Positions 1 to 7,960 of a stretch of 10,165 nucleotides of DNA are shown here, one piece after another. Source of the DNA: Scenedesmus sp. ARA3 (Eukaryota; Chlorophyta; Chlorophyceae; Sphaeropleales; Scenedesmaceae); the NCBI GenBank assembly GCA_004335835.1, contig RWJK01001962.1, positions 48,887-59,051 of the forward strand. The letters are read 5' to 3'. Each line of letters begins with the position of its first letter. Position 1 is the first letter of the stretch. The translations under genes were made by a program, and so were the position numbers. A model generated the notes under the pieces. It was not told where the DNA came from and ran no database searches. It worked only from the letters and a program-made list of their open reading frames with translations.

Positions 1-203
1 TTTGAAGCACAGCAGGACCCGCCTCGCTTGTTTCTTGCCTCCCGTACAGACGAACTGGGTGTTTCAGCTTCAACTAAACCTCCCCCTGAGAGGGAAAAGG
101 AGACCAGCGCTTGTCTATGCCTCACACCAGCAGTGGCCCGTATAGTTGCTGTGCTTCGCTCTTTGTCACAGATCTATGCTGTGTTACCGAGGACCAAGTT
201 GAC
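1..203. other. unassigned stretch, open in one frame
   Basis: Plus-strand frame 1 is open from the left edge to a stop at 241-243. The peptide begins FEAQQDPPRLFLASRTDELG and ends near the hairpin at 213-239. I recognise no domain, signal peptide or membrane segment in it. A second frame is open at 119-261 and reads EDQVDHDRVGDAVQVADLTG near its end. This could be the tail of an exon or an old retroelement, but nothing decides between them. No gene is called. Confidence 0.15.
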
Positions 204-327
204 CATGACCGTGTCGGCGACGCCGTCCAGGTCGCCGACCTGACCGGGTCATGTTGGGTTTAAAGACCCTTTTTGCCCAAAAGGGCAACGCGCTTTTGTT
301 CGATAGAACGAGGGCTGTTGCCCTCGT
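204..327. repeat. cluster of three hairpins
   Basis: Three perfect inverted repeats lie within 124 bp. The first has a 9-bp stem (213-221 with 231-239) and a 9-nt loop; a further 7-bp pairing (204-210 with 247-253) encloses it across an internal loop. The second pairs 273-278 with 283-288 around an AAAA loop. The third is an 8-bp stem, 308-315 with 320-327, around a TGTT loop. Stem-loops this dense occur in some algal intergenic and organelle-derived DNA and in structured RNA. Which applies here cannot be read from the window. Confidence 0.6.
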
Positions 328-974
328 CGAGCGGCGACCTGACGATGGCTAGGCCACCCATGTACAACCCCGGGGAGAGTATCCTGGTTCCCAGACAACA
401 CTGCAAGGTATTGGGTGCTTCTGGTGATCTCCAGACGGCCAGCATGATGACCCCTAAAGGTCTCCAAGCCAACGTGCTGCCGCTGCTGCCGCCGCATGTT
501 TGCCAATTTGTTATCCTACCGTCCTGCGGTATGCTGGTGAGGCTGCACGTTACTGCACGCCACAATCAATGCATGCAATGCATATGGTATGCAGCTATTC
601 CAGCCAATTACGTGTGTCTGGTGTTGACACGTTTCCCTTCTACACGGGTCTGATTATGGGCCGTTTTGTTGGAGCATTGTTGGAAAAGTTGTTGGAGCAA
701 CTGTGGGGGCTTTTCTGTCAGATTTGCAGCTAGTGCAACATGACAGGGTTGGCACAGTTCTCTCTGTCTTTCTCTTCACAAGATTGCATCAAATACTACT
801 CTACTAACTTAGTGCCTTGATTGCAATTATAGATTTATCTACTATCTCACCGCCTTGAAGGCGTTTGGCAATGAGCATTGGTGGGGTGTGTGCGGCATGC
901 AAACAAGCTGTAACACACCTGGTGGTGTGGCCATGGGGGTTCAACTCCCCTGCTTTATTCTTGTGGTCCGGGTG
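328..974. other. no recognisable gene
   Basis: Several overlapping frames stay open for 75-130 codons here, but none has domain content or a convincing start, and they shadow one another. A short degenerate tandem repeat of 11-12 bp (core TGTTGGAGCA) occurs three times at 667-699. A box-B-like arm with a GGGG/CCCC stem and TTCAACT loop lies near 936-951, but no acceptor stem or D arm matches it. Confidence 0.4.
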
Positions 975-1088
975 CTGGGCACCTCCTGTATAGGGTGTGG
1001 TGACATGTTCTTCTCATCATCATGTCACCCATCAAGCTTGGCTTAAGCCATTGCATCAACGCCTATGACGTGTTCTTCTGGTGCCCAG
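975..1088. repeat. nested inverted-repeat patch
   Basis: An outer 9-bp inverted repeat (CTGGGCACC at 975-983, its complement at 1080-1088) encloses an inner 9-bp hairpin (GGTGACATG at 999-1007 with 1021-1029, 13-nt loop). It also encloses a 10-bp palindrome, GGCTTAAGCC, at 1040-1049. The motif GAC(A/G)TGTTCTTCT occurs at 1002-1014 and 1067-1079 as a direct repeat. The size and symmetry would fit a small decayed MITE-like or hairpin element, but no second copy exists in the window and no target-site duplication is obvious. Confidence 0.4.
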
Positions 1089-1394
1089 ACATAAATCATA
1101 GTTGCCATCAAAGCCACAAACCCCCACCGCACAGCAACCCAGATGTTTGCCCTGCACTTCAGAGGCCAAGCAGCAGGCGCATAATGTAAAGCAGCAACAT
1201 TGCATTATGTGTATGTGCAGAGGTGCTATGCCGCTGACCATCATATGCTTACGGAAACATGGCCAATGTAACGGCACAGCAGTAAGGAGTTTTGCCGCTG
1301 CCGATCCCTGGACGTCACAGGTCCTCACCAATGCAGCACCAATCCTTTACGCACACAAAAGGCCGTGGAACAGCATGCATCTGCATGATCATTA
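1089..1394. other. no recognisable gene
   Basis: Frames on both strands are open for about 90-100 codons but show only Cys/His-rich low-complexity peptides with no domain. Nothing else is seen before the inverted repeat at 1395. Confidence 0.35.
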
Positions 1395-1422
1395 TGAGAG
1401 AGGATAGTTACATGTGGGTCCT
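1395..1422 (+). repeat. 28-bp inverted repeat, left copy
   Basis: This sequence, TGAGAGAGGATAG through GTGGGTCCT, recurs as an exact reverse complement at 4121-4148. Similarity decays just outside and just inside both copies, as expected for short terminal inverted repeats around a DNA transposon. The 2754-bp interval contains no recognisable transposase, so any element would be degraded or non-autonomous. The tetranucleotide ATTA abuts the left copy (1391-1394) and lies one base beyond the right copy (4150-4153), which is weak support for a target-site duplication. Confidence 0.6.
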
Positions 1423-2966
1423 TATGTGCCGCTGTGGGCAGCACCGTGCTGTGCTGCCTTGACTGTTAGTATTTTATGTCTACACGCGATGGTGCCCCGG
1501 CAGCACGCAGCACCAGCAGCGTATGATGTGTATGACGGTGGCAGCTTGTGCAGCAATCACCTTCGTTGGTTATGTAGGGTTGTGCACATTGGGTGCTGCC
1601 TTTGGACAGTGACTGGTGGAGCCAATCTCTGATGGGAAAAACCAGGAAGGCACACAGCAGCAGGCAGCAGCGGATATATGAATAGTTGTACATTGCTTGA
1701 AGGTGTGCAATTGTGCATTTACCATGCCTAAAACTGTCATTCTGCATAAGGCATGGCCATCAATAATGAAAGACGTCCAGCACGTTTAGTGTCGAGCAAC
1801 TACAGTGTGATGCTGCCATGAACATGATGTGGTGACAACGGATCACAGCCCGTTTCTTTCTGAACACTTGCAGCAATGTGTTGAGTACAATGTGTGGATA
1901 TACAAAACAGGCATGTGAAGGGACGAACACAGGCATGGGCCTGCAGTGAGCCAGTGTGTTGGTGTCTCAAAACAACCGACAAATGCAGCAGCACAGGCAC
2001 ATGTCTGCTGCACCTACATTTGACATGGTGGCTGGTAGGGCAGGGATGGTGTTACTGCCAGTGGTAATGCGCACCGGGTACCTGTGCATGCCGTTGCAGG
2101 GCCGGCGTTGCTGTGTCGGCCGCCTGTCACTCGAGTCGCAAGCGTTGCAATCAGTCACTGATGCTCTGCTGCCTTTGCCTCGGTGGTCAGGTCCATGAAG
2201 TTGCTGTAGACGCATGGTGTACATGGGTCATGATTACCATGGCCACGCTGCAGTGGCATGTGCTGCAAGTGCCCTGCAGCCAGCAGAAAACAGCAGCTGC
2301 CCACAACAGTATATTACAGCAAAGCGCTACGCTGCTGCTGCTGCTGCTGCAGTTGAAGGACAGCCTCATACTATGCCGAGCAGCTCAGTAAGCCAAGCAG
2401 CTTCTGCCAGGCTGGCATGTAGCAGCCGTGACAGCACCCATGGCAGTACCTGTGACACAGCTAACCAATGTTGCTGCTTTGGGCTGTTCGAGGGCGCTGA
2501 CAAACTCTGCAGCCTAAGGCTTCTGATGTTCAGCAGGCAGGGCCGTGACGGGATCAATGTGATCATTGACCAACAGTCAAGCTGTCTGTACGCAAGCTAG
2601 ACAGCATTGCCACGGGATTGTTGCTGGACTTGGTGTACGAGGATTCCAGTAGTCTGCTGTCTACGTAGCTCTGGGAGTACGCACAGGACATGACTCAGCA
2701 GACATGCCGGCAGTGGCCCACTGACGGTCTGATCAGACCTCATGATTGGATGAGCTGATGGTCAGCTGGGCACCGCGGTAGCAATTTGTGCTCATGTTAC
2801 TGTTTGACTGTTTTTGGGGTTGTCTTATCACCTTTTACCGGTACCTTCAGCTGGGTGCTCGTCGCTACAGACCAATTCATTGTTGAATCGTAACTTCCTA
2901 TTGAAAGCTTCTCTGCTGGGATTAAAGGAAACAATGTACTTTGAGCCTGGTGTTTTTGTGTTTGTT
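1423..2966. other. no recognisable gene; a short CTG tract
   Basis: This is CAG/CTG-rich sequence in which every strand carries short overlapping open frames without domains. It holds an 8-bp inverted repeat (1722-1729 with 1749-1756, 19-nt loop) and a (GCT)6 tract at 2331-2350. The frame at 2214-2600 translates that tract into an alanine run inside otherwise nondescript sequence, so I treat it as chance. If the 28-bp inverted repeats are transposon ends, this is the element's left interior. Confidence 0.4.
2331..2350. repeat. (GCT)6 trinucleotide tract
   Basis: Six uninterrupted GCT units followed by GC. It is a simple microsatellite in CAG/CTG-rich surroundings, with no evident coding context. 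Confidence 0.8.
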
Positions 2967-3002
2967 GGTTGGGTAGTTTAGTGGGGTTGGGTAGTTTAGT
3001 GG
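2967..3002 (+). repeat. tandem 18-bp duplication of the SINE 5' end
   Basis: The first 18 bases of the tRNA-like head (GGTTGGGTAGTTTAGTGG) occur twice head to tail, at 2967-2984 and 2985-3002, with no mismatch. The duplicated piece carries the acceptor 5' strand and the whole A box, so the element has two A boxes upstream of one B box. The identical copies suggest a recent event, either template slippage during reverse transcription or a later replication slip. Confidence 0.85.
2992..3002 (+). promoter_or_regulatory. RNA polymerase III A box
   Basis: TAGTTTAGTGG closely fits the A-box pattern of tRNA genes and sits at tRNA position 8 onward. An identical second A box lies upstream at 2974-2984 because of the 18-bp duplication. 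Confidence 0.75.
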
Positions 3003-3033
3003 TAGAACACCGGCATGGTATGCTGGAGACCCA

Positions 3034-3044
3034 GGTTCGAATCC
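3034..3044 (+). promoter_or_regulatory. RNA polymerase III B box
   Basis: GGTTCGAATCC is a perfect match to the B-box consensus GGTTCGANTCC. It lies in the T arm, 32 bp after the proximal A box, which is normal tRNA spacing. This is the internal promoter expected for the SINE. Confidence 0.85.
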
Positions 3045-3280
3045 TGGTCCAACCGCCCGTGGCTGGGCCTAAGAAGCTTGCGACTATGGCCCGTGCCTGG
3101 GGATAAAAAGCAACTGGAATTGACGGACTTGCGCGGGTGGTTTCGATCGCCCAAACAACGAAGGAAAGACTGGGTACAATTGCTACCACCCCCCATGAGC
3201 GGATTAGCGGCTCGCTGGGCTAGTGCCTGGGGGCGGGTTCAGTCCCGAAAGTGTATTGTATTGTATTGTATTGTATTGTT

Positions 3281-4120
3281 TGTGACCATGCCTGTGAACT
3301 GTTTCTTCTCTTGAGGTGACAGGTGGCAGCGGTGGGTGATAAGTTGGTGACTTTTATTGCACGGTGCTGCTGAGCAGGCAGCTGTCTTCTAATGCACAAA
3401 TCTGCTAGTGGTATGTCCGTGTTCAGCATTTTGAAGCTTGTTGAAACTCATATTCTTGACTGGCTGGCTGAAAGTGGTGTTTGACGACAGGTAATTGGCA
3501 AATGATATGTTGGTTGTGATCAGTGCCTGCTCAAGTTGCTTGCAATTGCCAGGCAATGCATTACATATGCCTACGGCCTGTGGGCTTGTGCCTGTCTGAC
3601 AGTGACATTTATTGATGACCCCCGAATGGTGAAATGCGCAGAAGAGCCGTTCAACTGCTATATCTGTAATGACTGCTGCAGCGCGCAGCATGGGCCAGCC
3701 GCCGCCGCCAGCCGCCGCTGCTGCAGCGCAGGCAGCTGGCCGCCAGTCTGGCAGCGGCCGCCACCGGTGGTACGTACCCCACCCCACCCGCACATGTTGT
3801 GCACGACGCAGTATAGCTCATCGCCCCAAGCTCACAAACAGTTGGCGGGGCATGGCCCGTACGGAAGAGTATACGTGCATTACTTGCGGCCTTGGCCTGC
3901 TCCACTCTTTTTCAGGTACCTTTGGCTCAAGTCAACCTGTGTAACGCCGTGGTTGAATCAATGTAATTAACCGTTGCGCACCGCAGTAAGACGTCTCTGG
4001 ATATAACATGAGAGATTTGGTGCTCAAGGGTGTGCAGTGTGTTTTACGGTGCTCACTCTCCTTTTCTGGTCTCAGACCTGTGTTCAACCTGGTGTGGCTC
4101 ATACCGTCCAGGATGGTGCT
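3281..4120. other. no recognisable gene; GC-rich Ala/Pro-coding patch
   Basis: The stretch 3669-3770 is GC-rich. In one plus frame it reads as an Ala/Pro/Gln-rich peptide (PPPPAAAAAAQAAG), in another as Cys/Pro-rich, and on the minus strand as Ala/Gly-rich. Low-complexity exons of this kind are common in green algae. The GTACGT at about 3769 and the pyrimidine tract ending in CAG at about 3915 could be splice sites, but no frame connects to a domain. I therefore call no gene. Confidence 0.3.
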
Positions 4121-4148
4121 AGGACCCACATGTAACTATCCTCTCTCA
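4121..4148 (-). repeat. 28-bp inverted repeat, right copy
   Basis: This is the exact reverse complement of 1395-1422. Immediately outside it the sequence is AATTAATC, against GATCATTA outside the left copy, so similarity ends at the repeat edge apart from an AT-rich resemblance. Confidence 0.6.
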
Positions 4149-4780
4149 AATTAATCAACGTTCAATTCCCACCAAACCTGGTGAAGTGCATCCCTAGCCT
4201 ACGGTACCTAAGTTGTTAAACCGGGTTCTGGGGGGTGCTACGAGGCCGGGGCGCCGAATTCTCAGACAAATTTCAAGACCAAATTTCCTGCTCAGCTGTA
4301 CGAGTTGCAGCACCCAAATGTATATTTCATAACAACAAAGTACCTTTTAGACTGCTTCAGTGAGCTGCGGACAGCGCTCCGTCTTGAGCCCCTTGCTTTT
4401 GCCTCGATGGACCTCCGCGCGTGCATCGCTGTGCATCGCAGACGACGTACCACTGCGTATGATCAACTTCAATGCACTGTGATAGTTATGTAAACCTAGC
4501 ATGCGACTCAGCGAGAAGAAACGGCGCAGCAGCAGCACAACAGCAGACAAATCCAAACCTGGTTCCAGACTCACGTGCTTGAACCATCAGGCCTGATAGC
4601 AGCTGCATCAACTATATTTCAGATGTGTAAGGTGCTTTGTGACCGCTAACCTCCGCTCCAGACTGCCCGTTTCACCCCTGTCAGCTGTGTGTGTGCTGGC
4701 TATCAAGGAAACCCCCCTAGGATGGCTCCCAAGGCTCGTAAACGACCCGTCATACAGCACCAGAACAATCAAAAGCCGTT
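4149..4780. other. no recognisable gene
   Basis: A plus frame is open from 4212 to a stop at 4491-4493, about 93 codons. It contains the stretch HPNVYFITTKYLLDCFSE, loosely reminiscent of the C-terminal helix of BRCT domains, but the rest of such a domain is absent. No start, splice context or second exon supports it. Nothing else is seen. Confidence 0.3.
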
Positions 4781-6124
4781 GAAGTGATATGTTGGCGTCT
4801 CAGCGTATGCCTGACATTCGTGAGTGCTGTGAATTGGTTGGACTCTTGCGGTGTGCTGTGAAGTAAAGGTTGCACCAGTGTAATCAATTTGGCAGCAGGT
4901 GCGCCATGCAAGCCACTGGCAAATTAAACTTTTATTCTGTCTGGCTATGTGCGCTTGTTTGTCACCGCATCTCGTGATGCAGGGTTCGGCAGATCTCAGG
5001 GCAGCACTGACATTGCCACTGCCACCCTGCTGCATGAAGCTGACAGCTCTGATTCGTCACAGCACAACACGGCTCTTTCAAACCTTTGTAAGTATTGTAT
5101 AACGTGTTTTGTCTGGTGCAAGTTGTGTGTGCATAATACACGGGTTTGGCACATGTCATTGCAGCTCAGCTGCAGTGGGTTTTGCAGCAAAGTGACTGCT
5201 GCCACTCACGTGTGCTGCATGCAGCTGGCAGCTGTGACTTGTAAATGGCACGGCAGGTCTGAACAACATGTATACAGCGGTAATTATTGGCGTTGGATGG
5301 TGCTGTTTGGCTGTATGTCCAGAATGCCAGGGTCTTTATCAAGGACACCTGCTTAATGCCCGGGCAGCGCTGCTGCTGTGTGCATGACTGCTGCATGCAG
5401 CTGGCAGGTATAGAAGTGGTACAGCCCAGCACAGCTGAATCACTTGCATATATTGTGTCTATGACTGGGTTTGTCTGCTTTCACTTGACTGACGTTGATT
5501 GATGCCAGGGGCTGGCATCTTTTGGAGACACTGCATGGTGCGGCACTGGCGGTGCTGCTGAATCCACATGCCTGTTGTTTGCAGCTTGCAGCTCTACTGT
5601 CACTGCAGCCCAGCATAAGCTATTCACTTGCATACTTAAGTGCTATGCCTGGCTGTATCTGGTGTGTTTGGCTGTGTGTGCAGGATGCCAGGAGCTGCCA
5701 GCTTTCAGGGCAGCTGCCTGATGCAACACTGGCGGTGCTGCAGCAAGCCACCCGCCTCATGCATAAAGCTGGTGACTCTGCTGTCACGGCAGCCCAGCAC
5801 AGCTTGATCTGTCGCATGTCGTGGATCTACCACTGGCTTTGGATGTTGCTTTTTTGTGTTGTGTGCAGGATGCCAGGGTCTGGCAACGTTTAGGGCAACT
5901 GCTGTGTGCGGCGCTGGCAGTGCAGCTGCAACCTACTTGCCTGATGTGTGTAGCAGGCATCTAGGCTGTCACTACAGCACAGCACAGCTGAATCATCTTT
6001 ACTTAGTGGTTCTATTACCAGCTTTTGGTGGTAATGTTTTGCTGTGTGTGCAGGATAACAGGGGTTGGAACTGTCAGGGCAGTTGCCATGTGCAACACAG
6101 GCAGTGTCGCTCAACTTAGTTACC

Positions 6125-6144
6125 TGTTGTGTGTACACACAACA
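6125..6144. repeat. 20-bp perfect palindrome
   Basis: TGTTGTGTGTACACACAACA is exactly self-complementary with no loop. It lies inside the satellite unit anchored at 6055, where other units have a GCAGCTGGCAG-type sequence, so it is private to this unit. Confidence 0.8.
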
Positions 6145-6582
6145 TGTAGTGGGCGACTCCGCTGTCACAGCTGACCCATTCGTGTGTAACGTTTGTATGA
6201 CTGGTTTTGGATGTTAGTGTTTGGCAGTGTGTGCAGGGCACCAAGGGCTGGCAGCTTTGAGTGCAGTTGCCCTATGCAACATTAGCAGTGCAGCCGCAAC
6301 ATACTTGCCTGATGTTTGTGGCTGGCTGCTCTGCTGTCGCTACAGCACAGCACAGCTGACTTAGCCGCATGTGGTGGTTGACTGGCTTTGCCTGCTGTTT
6401 TTTTGGCTGTGCATGCAGAATAACAGGGGCTGGCAACTATCAAGGCATCTGCCTGCTGCGGCTCTGGTCAGCGTTGCTGCAATCTACTTGCCTGTTGTTG
6501 CAGCTGGCAGATCTCCTGGCACTACCTCCCAGCACAGCTGAATCATTCTCATGTGATGGATCAAAAACTGGCTGTCCCTGGT

Positions 6583-6606
6583 GTTGTTTGGCTGTGTGTG
6601 AATAAT
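6583..6606 (+). repeat. target-site duplication, left copy
   Basis: Its 24 bp match 6793-6816 except at 6601 (A) versus 6811 (C). The two copies flank the truncated SINE. The satellite period is preserved across the insertion: 185 bp from the previous anchor to the left copy, and 185 bp from the right copy to the next anchor. The duplication was therefore made by insertion and is not simply two neighbouring satellite units. Confidence 0.8.
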
Positions 6607-6792
6607 CCCGGTCCAACCGCCCGTGACTGGGCTAAAAAAGCAACTGGAATGGCCGGATTTGTGCGGGTATCTTCGATTGCCCAAGTAATGAAGGAGGAAC
6701 TGGGTACCTGTCCAACCCTCATGAGCGGTAGATCGGCTCGCTGGGCGTGTGCCTGAGGTGGGTCAGTCCCATACTTTGGTATTGGTATATTG
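6604..6792 (+). mobile_element. 5'-truncated copy of the tRNA-Thr-derived SINE
   Basis: The copy begins within the B-box region (AATCCCGGTCCAACCGCCCG, against AATCCTGGTCCAACCGCCCG at 3040-3059). It continues through the body with clear similarity, including AAAAAGCAACTGGAAT, ATGAGCGG, TCGGCTCGCTGGGC and a closing GTCAGTCCC, and ends in a decayed GTATT-like tail. It lacks the A box and most of the tRNA head, so it has no internal promoter of its own. It also lacks the extra 34-bp segment seen in the full-length copy. Its first bases overlap the target-site duplication by AAT. 5' truncation is the usual signature of target-primed reverse transcription. Confidence 0.85.
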
Positions 6793-6816
6793 GTTGTTTG
6801 GCTGTGTGTGCATAAT
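6793..6816 (+). repeat. target-site duplication, right copy
   Basis: This copy matches 6583-6606 with one mismatch and continues directly into satellite sequence (GCCAGCGGTCAATGGC), matching the unit consensus. Confidence 0.8.
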
Positions 6817-7860
6817 GCCAGCGGTCAATGGCTTTGGGGGCAGCTGCCCAGTGCAACACTGGGCAAGGCTGCTGAAATTTGTTATGCCTGCTGATGCTCG
6901 GACAGCTCAGCTGTCACTACCGCTCAGCACAGCTGGATAAGCCTCGTTTAAAGGTTCTGTGACTGGCTGTTGCTGATGCCGTAAGGCTGTACGTGCATAT
7001 TGCTAGAGGCTGGCGACTCTCCGGGCAGCTTCCAGGTGCAACACTGTTAGGGCTGCACCTACCCATCCCCCTGATGTTGTCAGCTGGTAGATCTGATTCA
7101 GCTGCAGCACAGCTCAGCTGTATCAGACGTCTACAGTGATGCTATGAGGAGCTGCAACTGGTGCTGTGCTGCAGTGTGCAGAGCACAAGGTGTAGACAAC
7201 TTTCATGGCAGCTGGCTGGTGAACCAAGGGCAGTGCTGCACCTGACTGACTCCATGTTTCTTTCAGCTGGCAGATCTGACTCAGCTGCAGCACAGCACAG
7301 CTGAAATAGACGTTTAGAATGATGCTACGACCGGCTGTGACTGGTGCTGTGCTGCAGTGTGTGAGAGTACAACGGTGGACAATTTTCATGGAAGCACTAG
7401 CCTTGCTGGACTACAACTTGCCTGCTACATGCAGATGGCTCTTCCAATACATATGCAGCAAATAAAAGCATACACTACGTGTCTGTGTGCTCTATGGCTG
7501 CCTGTGTCTGGCATTGTTATGCTGGTAACATGGAGTTATCAGGTGCTGTGTGCTGCATTCCAGGTGGTGAAACCTGTCAGTGCAGTACAGCCAGAGGTGC
7601 CGGTTGTGTGCAGTTGACAGCATTAACTCAGCTGCAGCATAGCATACCTGATTGATGAATGCGCTGTCATTCTACAAGTGGCAAGGGATGGTTACATTCT
7701 GCTGTGTGTGCAAGGTGCCAGGGGTTGGCAAGTTTCAAGGCTGCCGGGTGGTGTATCACAACCACTGCCGCTGTAATCTCACATCCTGCTGTATGCATCT
7801 GTCAAGTAATTACTATGAAACATTTGCATCCAATTTCAGGTCACTTGCATGCTTGACAAG

Positions 7861-7922
7861 GATAAAATAAGTGAGATTGCCACCGTTCCTCCCAATTTGT
7901 CCGGCACTATACACAGGCAACT

Positions 7923-7960
<38 letters not shown>

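Larger units (their letters stand above)
2985..3055 (+). tRNA. tRNA-Thr(GGT)-like head of the SINE
   Basis: The sequence folds as a full cloverleaf. The acceptor GGTTGGG pairs with TCCAACC with one G-T. The D stem is GTTT with GAAC around AGTGGTA. The anticodon stem is CCGGC with GCTGG around ATGGTAT, placing GGT at the anticodon positions. The T stem is CCAGG with CCTGG around TTCGAAT, and the discriminator is G. All arms are intact, so a functional tRNA cannot be excluded by structure. The attached body and tail, the repeat copy elsewhere and the missing terminator argue that it is a SINE promoter head. Confidence 0.75.
2985..3280 (+). mobile_element. full-length tRNA-Thr-derived SINE
   Basis: The element has three parts. 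A 71-nt tRNA-like head occupies 2985-3055 and an unrelated body of about 195 bp follows. The tail is five exact GTATT units (3253-3277) ending in GTT. A second, 5'-truncated copy at 6604-6792 shares the 3' edge of the head, the body and a degenerate GTATT-like tail, which shows that this is a dispersed family and not a lone tRNA gene. No oligo-T terminator follows the head, consistent with read-through into the body. SINEs are transcribed by RNA polymerase III and mobilised by a partner LINE. The short-repeat tail suggests the partner is not a poly(A)-priming LINE, but that is inference. No clear target-site duplication was found here. The body contains a 22-bp near-duplication (3055-3076 and 3089-3110) missing from the second copy. 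Confidence 0.85.
4960..7860. repeat. degenerate ~184-bp tandem satellite array, about 15 units
   Basis: A diverged unit recurs head to tail. Landmarks in order are GGCTGTGTGTGCAGGATGCC, then (G)GGCTGGCAACTTTCAGGGCA, TGCAACACTGGC, CCTACTTGCCTG, GCAGCTGGCAG, CTGTCACTGCAGC and CAGCACAGCTGAATCA. Using the AT of GGATGCC as anchor, units sit near 4977, 5136, 5324, 5502, 5685, 5870, 6055, 6239, 6420, 6605/6815 (split by a SINE), 7000, 7183, 7367, 7557 and 7715. Most intervals are 178-190 bp; two are about 159. A further, more decayed unit may begin near 4782. Unit lengths vary and are not multiples of three, and stops interrupt all frames, so the recurring short peptides are not coding. The period is close to a nucleosome repeat, which is common in satellites. 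The heavy divergence implies an old array that is no longer homogenised. Confidence 0.85.

Noticed and set aside
855..960. Possible tRNA or tRNA-derived element, from a TTCAACT loop with a GGGG/CCCC stem near 936-951.
   Set aside because: The bases after the T arm (GCTTTAT) have no complementary acceptor strand at the right distance, the anticodon-like hairpin has a wrong-sized loop, and no A box is present.
3389..3944. Ala/Pro-rich open frames on both strands around 3669-3770.
   Set aside because: Three or more frames are open at once in a GC-rich patch, the peptides are low complexity, and no domain is found.
4212..4493. Open frame with a BRCT-like stretch (HPNVYFITTKYLLDCFSE).
   Set aside because: Only one helix-like segment fits; the rest of a BRCT fold, a start codon and splice context are missing, and the downstream peptide is nondescript.
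4960..7860. Repeated Cys/Gly-rich peptides in the tandem region as a possible repeat protein.
   Set aside because: Unit lengths are not multiples of three and stops occur in every frame, so the peptides are by-products of the DNA repeat.
4960..7860. CRISPR array or hammerhead-ribozyme satellite.
   Set aside because: Units are about 184 bp and diverged throughout, without short identical repeats and unique spacers. The hammerhead core CTGANGA with its paired GAAA was not seen in the units.
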